Below are positions 30,708 through 40,505 of a stretch of DNA of 64,000 nucleotides, piece after piece; positions within the stretch are counted from its first letter, which is position 1; each line of letters opens with the position of its first letter. Where the stretch lies: contig CP131915.1 of the NCBI GenBank assembly GCA_030704225.1, forward strand, positions 1,798,001 to 1,862,000, given 5' to 3'. A model generated the notes under the pieces. It ran no database searches. It was not told the origin of the DNA and saw only the letters and a program-made list of their open reading frames with translations. Origin of the DNA: Kosakonia sp. H02 (GTDB lineage Bacteria; Pseudomonadota; Gammaproteobacteria; Enterobacterales; Enterobacteriaceae). The position numbers were made by a program, and so were the translations under genes.

Positions 30708-32336
30708 ATGAAACTACAAGCACGAAATCACATCACTCGCACTTTTTTAGCTGTCAGCGTTGCGTGCGCTTGCTCAAGCGTATATGCAGCGATAGTTCCA
30801 GCCGGAACTGCGCTGGCGGATAAACAGGAACTTGTACGTAATAACGGCAGTGAGCCCGCATCATTGGATCCACATAAAGTAGAAAGCGACGTCGAGTTCA
30901 ATATTATTAGCGATATTTTTGATGGTTTAGTGGCAGTGAGAAAAGATGGCTCCATCGAGCCGCGTCTGGCTGAAAAATGGGAAAACAAAGATAATACGGT
31001 CTGGACATTCCATTTGCGCCCGGGGATCACCTGGTCTGACGGCACCGCCATTACCGCTAAAGATATCGTCTGGAGCTGGCAGCGTCTGGTTGATCCAAAA
31101 ACGGCCTCACCTTATGCCAGCTACCCTGGCAATATGAATGTGGTCAACGCAACTGACATTGCACAAGGAAAAATGGCGGTCGACCAACTAGGCGTCAAGG
31201 CAATAAATGACTCGACACTGGAAATCACCCTGACGCAACCAACGGCATCTTTTTTGCCGATGCTGGCACATCCCTCCCTGGTGCCAATAGATAAGGTACT
31301 GGTCACCCGTTTCGGTGAGAAATGGACGAAACCGGAACACATTGTGACCAGCGGCGCTTATAAAGTGACAGACTGGGTTGTCAATGAACGCATCGTTGCA
31401 GAACGTAATGCGCGTTATTGGGACAATAAAGCGACGGTGATAAACAAAGTCACTTATCTTCCCATTAGTGCCGAAACAGCGGATGTTAATCGTTTCAAAG
31501 CTGGCGAGATCGATATTACTTATACGATTCCGGTCAATCAGTTCGCCCAGTTACGCAAAACGTATGGCGATCAGGTCAGTGTGGAGCCACAGCTGGCGAC
31601 TTATTACTACGAATTCAACACCACAAAACCGCCATTTAACGATCCGCGTGTACGCCGTGCACTTAATATGGCGCTGGATAAAGATATCATCGCTGATAAG
31701 GTCATGGCACAGGGACAACGACCGGCATGGGTCATCAGTCAGCCAGAAATCGGTGGCGTGAAAATATCTCCGCCGGATTATGCTTCCTGGCCGCGGGATA
31801 AGCGTCTGGTTGAGGCAAAAAAGCTGCTCAATGAGGCCGGGTTTAATGATGATCACCCGCTGAGTTTCAACCTGCTTTACAACACAATGGAAACGCATCA
31901 GCGCATCGCTATTGCTGCCAGTTCAATGTGGAAGAAAAATCTTGGCGTTGAGGCAAAATTACAAAACCAGGAGTGGAAAACTATGCTGGATACAATGCAT
32001 AACGGAAATTTTGATGCGGTGCGCTATGCCTGGATTGCCGATTATGACGACGCTGCAACCTTCCTGAATAACTTCCGCACTGGCGACAGCGAGAATACCA
32101 GCAAGTACAGCAATCCTGCCTATGACGAGGCTTTAAAGGACGCGGCGAAGGCTAAGGATGTTGCTGAACGCGGAAAATACTATCAGCAGGCGGAAGATCT
32201 ACTTGGTCAGGATGTTCCTGCTATCCCTGTCTATCACTATGTGCGTACACATCTGGTCAAGCCATGGGTTGGCGGCTTCAATCCCGATAGCCTGGGTTAT
32301 TATCTGACCAAGGATATGTACATCAAAAAGCACTGA
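30708..32336 (+). CDS. Periplasmic oligopeptide-binding protein, OppA/MppA family
   Basis: This 542-residue protein belongs to family 5 extracellular solute-binding proteins and resembles enteric OppA and MppA. It has a signal peptide with hydrophobic core FLAVSVACACSSVYA and a likely AxA-type cleavage near residue 28. The family pattern SEPASLDPHKVESDVEFN is near the mature N-terminus; a second family landmark, LNMALDKD, lies past the middle. It would bind peptides in the periplasm for an ABC importer encoded elsewhere, because no permease or ATPase genes adjoin it. It sits alone between yccA and serT, a position where E. coli K-12 has no such gene. The exact ligand cannot be inferred. Confidence 0.85.
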   Translation: MKLQARNHITRTFLAVSVACACSSVYAAIVPAGTALADKQELVRNNGSEPASLDPHKVESDVEFNIISDIFDGLVAVRKDGSIEPRLAEKWENKDNTVWTFHLRPGITWSDGTAITAKDIVWSWQRLVDPKTASPYASYPGNMNVVNATDIAQGKMAVDQLGVKAINDSTLEITLTQPTASFLPMLAHPSLVPIDKVLVTRFGEKWTKPEHIVTSGAYKVTDWVVNERIVAERNARYWDNKATVINKVTYLPISAETADVNRFKAGEIDITYTIPVNQFAQLRKTYGDQVSVEPQLATYYYEFNTTKPPFNDPRVRRALNMALDKDIIADKVMAQGQRPAWVISQPEIGGVKISPPDYASWPRDKRLVEAKKLLNEAGFNDDHPLSFNLLYNTMETHQRIAIAASSMWKKNLGVEAKLQNQEWKTMLDTMHNGNFDAVRYAWIADYDDAATFLNNFRTGDSENTSKYSNPAYDEALKDAAKAKDVAERGKYYQQAEDLLGQDVPAIPVYHYVRTHLVKPWVGGFNPDSLGYYLTKDMYIKKH

Positions 32337-32474
32337 GCCTGGTAATTTGCGCCTTATAAATAATCATTGTGCTGCTATTTCAAGCGAACAACATATTTTT
32401 GATGATTTTTCAGGCAAATGAACAGGCTCATGCTTTACATGAGCCTCAGGGATGTTTATAGTGCGCCTCACACC

Positions 32475-32562
32475 GGAAGTGTGGCCGAGCGGTTGAAGGC
32501 ACCGGTCTTGAAAACCGGCGACCCGAAAGGGTTCCAGAGTTCGAATCTCTGCGCTTCCGCCA
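32475..32562 (+). tRNA. serT: tRNA-Ser (anticodon UGA)
   Basis: An 88-nt class II tRNA with the encoded CCA end, the UGA anticodon at 32509-32511, a long variable arm (GACCCGAAAGGGTTC) and the T-loop TTCGAAT. It matches E. coli serT and reads codons UCA, UCG and UCU. Its 3' side borders the accessory region, and serT is a common integration landmark in enterics. Confidence 0.98.
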
Positions 32563-32570
32563 TATTTAAC

Positions 32571-32602
32571 AAGGGGTTACCGAAAGGTAACCCCTTTGTT
32601 TT
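32571..32602 (+). terminator. Intrinsic terminator of serT
   Basis: AAGGGGTTACC-GAAA-GGTAACCCCTT is an 11-bp perfect stem with a GAAA tetraloop, followed by TGTTTTT, 8 bases past the tRNA. Confidence 0.93.
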
Positions 32603-32610
32603 TAGGGATT

Positions 32611-32637
32611 AGAAAAAGCAAAACCGCTCTTGAGCGG
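32611..32637 (-). terminator. Terminator for the marT/fidL-like pair
   Basis: In the minus direction a CCGCT / AGCGG stem is followed by a U-rich stretch (complement of AGAAAAAGCAAAA). It lies about 70 bp beyond the stop of the FidL-like gene. Confidence 0.7.
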
Positions 32638-32705
32638 GCTAAATGCGCAGTATATCCCCTCGACCGTGAAGATTTATCCGGCAACCTGGGTTTTGAGGGG
32701 GTCTA

Positions 32706-33185
32706 TTAATGAGCACAAATAAATAAGGGGCGCTTGCCTACCGTAAACAGAAAACCACTGTTTCCTTGCGCCTTGATAGAGTAGTTGACCTCTTTATTTG
32801 CATAAACATAAAAAGCAGGTAAGACCGTAGCGATAACATCGTCAGGCAGAGTTTCAGCATTATCAATTTTACTGATGCTGGCTGAGAGAAACTTATAGGT
32901 ATTTCTGTTCTCTGCCCACGTATAAGAAATATCCCTTCTGATAGTGCCTTCAAAACGATTTGTCTGATGAAGTCTTCCACTCACGGAAACAACCCCATTT
33001 TTCTTTTGTTTGTTATACATAAAGTCAAAAGTAAAATTGGCCTGAATACCTTTGTGAAATACCACCACCGAAGCTGTACACGTTTCTGTAGTTCGGAGTT
33101 TTGTACTGATTAAAAAGTGAAGATATCCTGCCGAAAACCCAGCGATAAGAAAAATTAGCATTACTGACACCATTTTTTTATTCAT
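32706..33185 (-). CDS. FidL-like membrane-anchored protein
   Basis: A protein of about 159 residues with one N-terminal membrane segment (MLIFLIAGFSAGYLHFLIS) and a periplasmic beta-rich domain. Size, topology and its position directly downstream of a ToxR-like regulator match FidL of Salmonella SPI-3 (paired with MarT) and YqeJ of E. coli (paired with YqeI). The start codon region overlaps the 3' end of the regulator by 8-11 bp (GTG then ATG in frame), implying coupling. A role as periplasmic partner of the regulator, like ToxS for ToxR, is inference. Low GC, as in its neighbour. Confidence 0.75.
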   Translation of the reverse strand: MNKKMVSVMLIFLIAGFSAGYLHFLISTKLRTTETCTASVVVFHKGIQANFTFDFMYNKQKKNGVVSVSGRLHQTNRFEGTIRRDISYTWAENRNTYKFLSASISKIDNAETLPDDVIATVLPAFYVYANKEVNYSIKAQGNSGFLFTVGKRPLFICAH

Positions 33186-34041
33186 CACTATTCACACCAT
33201 TAATATGAAGTGAAATACAGCCGGGTGACATGTCCGTCGTATATTGACGTTTGCACACCAATGCCGTCAGGGTTGGTGATGTCAGTGAAGAAGGGAAGTA
33301 GACCCACGGGTAATTTTTACAGTTTAAGCCTGAATTTAAAACCAAAGATTTAAATCTCTGATACGGGTTTTTGTTGTCATGGTTATCATCTGTGGTATAG
33401 AAATGACAGCCGTTATCTGTCTCTATCATCGTATAAGTATCAAAAAAAGCGGGCTCGTCATTCAGATGCCAGATGGTATGTGTTAAGAAAAAACCTGTTA
33501 CAAAGGCAATAAGAATAACCAATGCTGAAAACTGCCATCTGTGAAAATTTCCCTTATATGGTTCAGTGGTTATTTTAGGTTCTGTTGTCGGTATTTGATC
33601 ATTCTCTCGGCTTTCTTCAGGAAGGCTTTCTTCTCCAGCTAACATGTCGCCAATTCCCTCATTAGCGATATGAACGCTAATCGATACAGCATCAACAATA
33701 TCCTCCTGTTTAACGATTTTCACACCACCATCAATCTGAAAACCTTTCCGGGGTACGGTTGCGATCAGTTTTTGGTCTGTATCACCGACTGCGCGAAGCC
33801 CGCGACGAACAATTGAAATATTCTGATATAGCGTATTGGCAGGGACCAGCATTCCTTCCTCTTCCCAAACCTTTTTGAAAAAATCCTGCTGAAGAACGAT
33901 ATTAGGCGACGCTTCAAGCAACAGCAAAAGACAGCGGCAGGCCGGCGTCGTTAAAGTAACAGTCACCTCAGGGTTGCTTGCTGAGGAGAGTTTTTTCATT
34001 CCCGGTCTGAATTCAATTTTTTCGTTAATAAGCCAGTGCAT
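33178..34041 (-). CDS. ToxR/MarT-like membrane-bound transcriptional regulator
   Basis: A 287-residue regulator of the ToxR/CadC type. Residues about 5-105 form an OmpR-like winged helix (LTTPACRCLLLLLEAS near the first helices; VRRGLRAVGDTDQKLIATVPRKGF at the wing). An acidic linker follows, one membrane span lies near residues 171-192 (ALVILIAFVTGFFLTHTIW), and the periplasmic tail of about 90 residues contains four cysteines that may form disulfides. MarT of Salmonella activates the autotransporter misL; here a two-partner-secretion adhesin is the nearest divergent unit, so regulation of it is plausible. No rival annotation fits better. Confidence 0.85.
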   Translation of the reverse strand: MHWLINEKIEFRPGMKKLSSASNPEVTVTLTTPACRCLLLLLEASPNIVLQQDFFKKVWEEEGMLVPANTLYQNISIVRRGLRAVGDTDQKLIATVPRKGFQIDGGVKIVKQEDIVDAVSISVHIANEGIGDMLAGEESLPEESRENDQIPTTEPKITTEPYKGNFHRWQFSALVILIAFVTGFFLTHTIWHLNDEPAFFDTYTMIETDNGCHFYTTDDNHDNKNPYQRFKSLVLNSGLNCKNYPWVYFPSSLTSPTLTALVCKRQYTTDMSPGCISLHINGVNSDE

Positions 34042-34900
34042 ATATTTAATAACGCAGCCAGGGGCTGAGTTCCTTATCAGCGTTGCGTTTTTAACATGAA
34101 GATTTCCCTTGAATTATTTCAACATGCCAGGAAATTATTTTCCATATTTTTTTAAATGATTAATGTATATTGATGAAGGTTCTGGATTTCTAAAATTCAT
34201 AAGGAATAATGATAAGCAAATAATACGGATTATTGAAAAGGTCATGTGGTGGATTTCGTCAACTATTGTATTGAAGTTTAAATTACAGAAGGTCTAAACT
34301 AATGTAGTTTAGCGTATGTCTTTATCATAGTAAGTTTTATGCTTCGTAGGCTTTATATTCCCTATCGTTCAGCTTAGTCTATAACTATAGCAAATGAATA
34401 AAAATCTTAAATAAACCCTGTTTAATGGGAAGTTGAAGATAAACTGCTGAAATTGTTGAGTGTATATTACGACTTCGAAAGGAAAATTAAAAAGTGTGTT
34501 TTGTTTTTTAAGAACAATTCACTTGTTTTTATCGATTTGCTGGTAATAATTGAAAAAATCTTATTGGCATTTATGTCTAAAAGTAATAAATAAGCATTTC
34601 ATTTTATGAAGCTCATGTATTAAATTACGCCAAAAGATTTAATGATCTCGCATTGTTATTGTTCCGTTTTCAACGTCGCTTGAATGATGCGTAATTTTCA
34701 CTTTCGGTGAGCCTGGAATGAAATATTATGACTAATCTTACTACATAAACATTGCTGATAGATTTACAGGCTGAATAAAATACGACGGTAAAATATTCAA
34801 CATGGCTGGCAAGTTATCACTTGTGCATATCAAAGCATTTGTGTTGCACAAGCATGTCTTCTTGCCAAAATAAAAACACACTTGTAATTGGTAGGTAATA
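34042..34900 (+). promoter_or_regulatory. Long AT-rich control region upstream of tpsA
   Basis: This 859-bp gap has no credible gene and is markedly AT-rich, as expected for an H-NS-bound foreign region. It separates the divergent MarT-like regulator from tpsA and must contain promoters for both; many TATAAT-like hexamers prevent a confident choice. A nested inverted repeat lies near the tpsA end (34807-34867): outer arms TGGCAAG / CTTGCCA and inner arms CTTGTGCA / TGCACAAG. It may be an operator or a leader RNA hairpin. Confidence 0.6.
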
Positions 34901-37635
34901 ATGAAGAGTAGAAGAAATAATCGTGGATTGATGTCACTCAACCCTGTAGCAGCATCAATTTTGTTATCTTTACCCCTTATGACGCAAGCTGCAAATATTA
35001 ATATCAAAAATGGAACATTGACTAGCGCCAATGGCGTTCCAGTTATCAATATCAATAATCCAAATGGGAATGGTATTTCTCATAACATTTATGACGACTT
35101 CAATGTTGATAAAAATGGTGTGATTTTCAATAACACTAGTTCCGGTGCAAACACAGTACTGGGCGGGGCGATTGCGGGAAACGGTAACCTTACGTCAGGA
35201 AGTGCGAAGGTCATTCTTAACGAAGTCACCTCCAATAAAAAAAGTACACTCAATGGCATGATGGAAGTCGCTGGTGATAGAGCGCATTTGATCATAGCAA
35301 ACCCAAATGGAATTACGACCCAGGGAAGTGGTTTCATCAATACCGAAAAAGCGACTATCACTACCGGTAAACCGGACATGCAAGATGGCCAGCTAAAAGG
35401 CTATGTAGTAAATGGGGGAATTATTACGGTCAACGGGTTGCAAAGCGATTCCCCTACAGAAATCCTGGCGCGCTCAGTAGCCGTGGCAGGTACGGTGGTT
35501 GCGGACGAACTCGCGGTTATCGCAGGGAATAACTATATCGACACCGATGCCAAGGTTGTGGGAGCTGTGACGGCTACTGGGCTGAGAAATACGTATGGTG
35601 TCGACGTGTCAGAACTGGGGGGGATGTACGCTAACCGCATTAATCTGATCAGTACCGAAAGTGGCGTGGGGGTTCGCAATACCGGCGTTATCGCAGGAGG
35701 GATCAATGACATCAACATTAATTCCAATGGTAAATTTATTAATAGCAATGGAGAGATTAAATCCGTTGGTAATACCCATATCAACACGAACGGCACGTTA
35801 GAAAACGTTACGGGTAGCATTGTCGGTAATGGGAAAATCTTTATCGATACTACCAAAAATACTATCAGTAACACCTCCGGAGGTAACATTTCAGCTGCGT
35901 CTGATATCATCGTTAGTAGCGGAGCTTTGAATAATACCAATGGTAAAATTGCGTCAGGAACTTTACTGGCAGTAAATACAAATGGCATGACCTTAACAAA
36001 TTCAGGTAAAGGAAAGACGACGGGTCTTGAAGCGGGTGTTGTCGCATTAAAAACGGGTGTGCTAGACAATAGAAATGGCCAGATTCACGGAAATTATATT
36101 GGTATTGAATCTTCTGAAATCAACACCGCCAGTGGCGCAATGGAAGCAGTCAGTGATATTTCCTTGTTAAGTACTGGAAATATTGATAACACTCAAGGCC
36201 TAATCCGTACGCAATCAGGTGGTATCAATATTGAAACAGCCAACTCCTTCATAAATAGAAATAATATTACTGCCGATGAGACAAGTGCAGATTCTTTAGG
36301 TGTTCTTGCCGGAGTAGGCGGAATCAAAGTGAAGGCTGCGACAGTGAATAATCGAACCGGTAAATTAGGATCGTCTGGCACTATCTCCATAGAAAGCACG
36401 GGTACTATTGATAATCATCAAGGAAATATTTCAGCCAATAAAAATATTTCACTATCTACCTTAGGTGCTATAGATAACTCCACGGGTAAAATCTGGTCCG
36501 ACGAAATGATCTCTATAAAGGGCGCTTCGTTGAATAACAGCTTGTATGTTGGTCATATTTTAGGGGATCAGGGGGTCAAAATTGATCTCACTGGTGTGCT
36601 TAACAACCATATTGGTGTCGTGCGCTCAGAATATGGTGATGTGCAAATCAGCGCTAAAGGTGTCAATAACAAAGGGGGGATGATTGTCGGGGAAGATATC
36701 AACATTAAATCTTCTTCTTATGTCGACAACCACTATGGATTAATGGTGGCTAATAAAAAACTGACTATAGATGCTGTTACGGATATCAATAACTCATATG
36801 GTGAAGAATTTAGTAACCTGTATGGTGATTATTTCGGTATGACCGGTCAAATCGGTGGCATGATAGGACGCGAAGGCGTTGATATTACTGCAAATACATT
36901 GGATAACACTCATAGCCGTGTGATTGCAGAATATGGTCCATTAAACTTAAAGATGTCGGGATTCATCGATAATCATTATGCTTTATTGAACAGCGGTGGA
37001 GATACTAACATCAAAACAAATCTCTTGAACAATAATTACGCGACTATTTATAGTTTAGGTGATTTAAATATTGATGTTGGTAGCCTCTCCAATTATAGTT
37101 CTGGTTCAATTGAAAAAAACAACGCCACGGGTGTTATCGCTTCGGAAAAAATCTTTCGCTGATAGTTGGTAGTGGTTTCATAAACTACGGTTGGATAAAT
37201 AGTAATAAAGATGCTCTCGTTCGCGTTGCTGGATTACTTTATAACCATAACACAATTGCGGCAGATAATAATCTCGAGATTAATACTGTAGACACGTTTA
37301 CCAATTATAAAGATGTTGCTGCTGGTGCTACCTTGAAGGTTAAAACAGATAAGAATCTTTATAATAGCGGTGCCGGCAATATGGTGGGTAAATTAACTTA
37401 TATCGATGCTGCACGTGATATAACCAACTATGGAAATTTAATCGCTGATGATTACTTACAGGTTAGTGCCGTGCGAAATATCTATAATTATAAAAATATG
37501 TATACCGAAGGTAACGCCATTATTAACGCCCAGTCTGTCACAAATAGTGGCAGTAATGCGGTATTAGGCGGCGTTAAAGGTTTAGAGTTGAATGCTGGTA
37601 AAGTCAGTGGTAGCGGTACAATTGTTGGTATATAA
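34901..37635 (+). pseudogene. TpsA-type secreted adhesin (filamentous haemagglutinin family), frameshifted
   Basis: This encodes a two-partner-secretion exoprotein. The signal peptide (SILLSLPLMTQA, cleavage near residue 30) is followed by a TPS domain with hallmark motifs NPNGNGIS and ANPNGIT (residues about 50-235). The rest is built of degenerate beta-helix repeats rich in Asn, Gly and Ser (NTNGTLENVTGSI type). The frame closes after 753 residues at 37162, but an adjacent frame continues the same repeat pattern to 37635. One extra A in the GGAAAAAATC run near 37145 restores a 911-residue protein. There is no VENN motif or toxin tail, so it is not a CdiA. The truncated form keeps the whole secretion domain and may still be exported. 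Confidence 0.82.
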
Positions 37636-37645
37636 GCAATAGCTT

Positions 37646-37677
37646 AAAAGCAGCAGCATCGCTGCTGCTTTTTATTT
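37646..37677 (+). terminator. Intrinsic terminator between tpsA and tpsB
   Basis: AAAAGCAGCAGC-ATC-GCTGCTGCTTTT is a 12-bp stem followed by TTTATTTCT, located 11 bp after the tpsA stop and 15 bp before the tpsB start. It could attenuate transcription into tpsB and the operon beyond. Confidence 0.88.
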
Positions 37678-37691
37678 CTCTGAGAGTGAAC

Positions 37692-39339
37692 ATGAAGGCA
37701 CGGCTACCATTACTCACGTATATTTTTTTATTCTTCAGTGTAAATGCATTTTCTGATATGCATTTAGAACGTCTTGTTAAAGATCAGCAGCGGAATGATA
37801 ATAATGCACTTCGGGAAAGTAAGCAGGAAAAAAAAGACGTATTTTCGAGCAAGCGAGAAAATCATCGTTGATAATATAAAAATTCCTTATGAAGAGGTTT
37901 GTTATGCAATAGACGAACTTGTCATTGATAATGATTTTTTAAACGACTCTACTCTCGACGACATAAAAAATAAGATCGCCAAAAATTGTTTCGGTGCAAA
38001 AGGTATTCAAAGCGTTGCTACATTGATACAAGATTACTTTATCAACGAAGGTTATGTGACAACTCGAATTGAAACCCCCAATCAGAATTTAAAGTCAGGC
38101 AAGCTGTGGCTAAAAGTTGTTCCTGGGCGAATCGAAAATGTTTTTATTGAAAACAACGATGTAAGCAGCGTGGTTCTACCTTTTGCAGAAAATGACATTC
38201 TTAACTTAAGAAATATCGAACAAGGTCTTGAGAACCTTCAAAAAACCCCGAATGTAGATGTAAAAATTAATATCTCGCCGGGAAATAGAGATGGATACAG
38301 TAATATCATCATTCAGATTAATCGCAAAAAAAAATGGAACGTCAGAACGGTTTATAATAATTGGGGTGATGAAAGTACTGGTAAGCACTTGATTGGCGGG
38401 GCTGCTTATTTATACAATCTTGCTGCTCTGAGCGATGTCTTTTACTTTTCTGGAAACAGTAGTACTACCGGTGGATATAAAAATATAAGTGCCTGGTATA
38501 GCTTTCCTTATGGCTTTTGGGATTACGAGATTCTATATAGTGGAAGTTCATCAAAGCAAGGAATCGCGATCGGAAACTGGAGTTATGATTATACAGGAGA
38601 GAACAGGTATCTCAGCCTGAAAGCTTCCCGCACGCTTTATCGTGACATGGCTAAAAAAATCACAATGAGCGCTGAGATACTGAGGCGTAAATCTGCTTAC
38701 AAGCTTGCGGATATTGAGCTGGCATTGCAAAAGCGCGACATGGGTAACGTTCGGTTAGCGTTAAATTATAAACAAAATTTTAGCGACGCGAGCGTGGACT
38801 CATCAATCAGCTGGCAGCGATTTTTAACATGGTTTGGTGGCAGTAAAACACCAGATATGTTATCTGGCGATGCTGATAGCGCCAGTCATTTATACAATGC
38901 AAATGTGACTTATCTGAAACGTATAACTTTTTTGCCTTTTCAGTCGTGGTACGAAATGAATATTGGAGCACAATATACTCAAGCTGAACTCACCTTGCAG
39001 GATCAGTTCTCCATCGGTAATAGATGGAGCATTAGAGGGTTTGAAAACAGTGCTGGCCTTGACGGAAATAAAGGTTTTTATATACAGAATACACTTAATT
39101 TTTTGACAGATTTTGAGGGCCTTACTGCTTATGTTGGCACTGATTATGGCCAAATAAATAGTAACGGTTATTCGCAAGAGATGTATGGACAGGAAAGCAT
39201 TGTGGGGGCGACCTCTGGACTGAAAGGTTCTATCCAGTCACTTGGTTATGAGATTTCATTATCTATTCCTCTGATTTATCCAAAGCATATGGATGTGGAT
39301 GATTTCACGGCAAACTTTAATTTTAGTTATCAGCTATAA
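37692..39339 (+). pseudogene. TpsB-type outer-membrane transporter (ShlB/FhaC family), frameshifted near the N-terminus
   Basis: TpsB proteins are Omp85-family barrels that secrete the cognate TpsA. The signal peptide (LPLLTYIFLFFSVNAFS) and the charged linker (DQQRNDNNALRESKQEKK) read in one frame from the ATG at 37692. The POTRA domains and barrel (for example VVPGRIENVF, SIGNRWSIRGF) read in another frame up to 39339. The switch lies in an eight-A run at 37827-37834; with seven A the protein is one 548-residue chain of normal TpsB length. As written, the barrel would lack a signal peptide and be inactive. Phase variation, decay or sequencing error are alternatives. Confidence 0.82.
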
Positions 39340-39356
39340 AATTCAGGGTGAGTACA

Positions 39357-39728
39357 ATGGCCTACATCGGTACGGATATTGTGGAGGTTGATCGCATTAC
39401 CAGAGCAATTGAGAACGGTAAGATAAATTTTCTGGAACGTGTATTTAGCGAAAAAGAAATCAATGCCATCAATTTAAATGAGCCAAATTATGAAAGAGCT
39501 TCTGGTTTCTGGGCAGCAAAAGAAGCTATTGTCAAAGCTACAGGGTTGGGTTTTAGCAATGGTATTCGTTTTCAGAATATTGAAATCTGTCATGATCACT
39601 ATGGCTGTCCCTATTATGTATTGACCGGGAGATTAAAAGAGATCCTTACTGAAAAAGGAATTGCGAAAATCTCCCTCAGCATCTCGCATTGTCGTACCTA
39701 CGCTATTGCCGTAGCCATTCTTTCCTGA
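39357..39728 (+). CDS. Holo-ACP synthase-like phosphopantetheinyl transferase
   Basis: A 123-residue AcpS-family enzyme that would transfer 4'-phosphopantetheine from CoA to the serine of the cluster's own ACP. Key motifs are [10 protein letters not shown] with the Mg-binding aspartate at the N-terminus, [13 protein letters not shown] with the catalytic Glu/Lys, and the C-terminal SISHC. The ATG ([10 protein letters not shown]) is preferred over a GTG three codons upstream because the AcpS fold begins there and the CAGGGTGAG ribosome site is then well spaced. It is the first gene of the acyl-biosynthesis operon, 17 bp after tpsB, and is separate from the housekeeping acpS, which is normally near era/pdxJ. 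Confidence 0.9.
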   Translation: MAYIGTDIVEVDRITRAIENGKINFLERVFSEKEINAINLNEPNYERASGFWAAKEAIVKATGLGFSNGIRFQNIEICHDHYGCPYYVLTGRLKEILTEKGIAKISLSISHCRTYAIAVAILS

Positions 39729-39746
39729 CTAATTATGTGAACTATT

Positions 39747-40502
39747 ATGTATAAATACGATGACTTAAATAATAAAAAAGTGTTGGTTTCCGGAGCGAGT
39801 GGGGATATTGGTCTTGCTATTTGTGAAAAATTCCTTGAGCAAGGTTGTCATGTTTATGCTCTCTATAAAACACATTCAGCGCCACTTGAAGATTTAAAAA
39901 CACAACATAGTGGCGGGCAGCGTTTGAATATCTTGCAATGCGATCTGGCTGATCCTGACTGTGTAAACCAACTTGGGCTTTTTTTGTCAAATGAAATCCA
40001 GCAATTGGATGTACTGATTAATAACGCCGGTATTATAAAAGATAATCTTTTTGCCTCAATGAGTTTTGATGACTTTAGCTCCGTTATCGATACAAACCTG
40101 CTTAGTACCTTCAGGCTGACCAGGGAAATGTTGAAATTATTAAGATGTGCTGAGGCGCCTGCCATTGTCAATGTTGCATCTATTGCCGCACTTGTACCCA
40201 GTGTTGGTCAAATAAATTACAGCGCATCCAAAGGTGCGTTATTAAGTTTTACTCGCACGTTGGCATCTGAAATGGCTCCGCGCGGCGTACGTGTTAACGC
40301 AGTGGCCCCTGGAATGATCGCATCGAAAATGGTTAAAAAAGTGTCAAGAACAGTGGTACGTGACGTGACGAATTCGATTCCACTTAAACGCCTGGGCAAT
40401 TGTCATGAAGTGGCAAACACGATCGTTTATTTAAGCTCATCGGCATCCAGTTATATCGTTGGTCAAACCATTGTTATCGATGGTGGCCTGGTAATGAGGT
40501 GA
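39747..40502 (+). CDS. FabG-like 3-oxoacyl-ACP reductase
   Basis: A 251-residue classical short-chain dehydrogenase most like 3-oxoacyl-ACP reductases; it would reduce the beta-keto group of the growing chain with NADPH. Visible are the cofactor loop GASGDIG (the usual middle glycine of GxxxGxG is Asp), NNAGI, the catalytic serine in NVASIAAL, YSASK and the PG motif AVAPGMI. The C-terminus ends VIDGGLVMR as in FabG. It lies 18 bp after the PPTase gene and 3 bp before the dehydratase gene, so it is part of the operon. The altered glycine loop is unusual, but the catalytic tetrad is intact. Confidence 0.9.
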   Translation: MYKYDDLNNKKVLVSGASGDIGLAICEKFLEQGCHVYALYKTHSAPLEDLKTQHSGGQRLNILQCDLADPDCVNQLGLFLSNEIQQLDVLINNAGIIKDNLFASMSFDDFSSVIDTNLLSTFRLTREMLKLLRCAEAPAIVNVASIAALVPSVGQINYSASKGALLSFTRTLASEMAPRGVRVNAVAPGMIASKMVKKVSRTVVRDVTNSIPLKRLGNCHEVANTIVYLSSSASSYIVGQTIVIDGGLVMR

Positions 40503-40505
40503 TTT

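Noticed and set aside
32475..34041. tRNA-targeted integrative element at serT
   Set aside because: No integrase gene adjoins serT and I found no direct repeat of the tRNA 3' end near 54-57 kb, so an element with att sites is not supported.
34901..37635. Possible CdiA contact-dependent inhibition toxin
   Set aside because: The protein is only about 911 residues after repair, has no VENN motif, no C-terminal toxin domain and no small immunity gene downstream; it looks like a short TPS adhesin.
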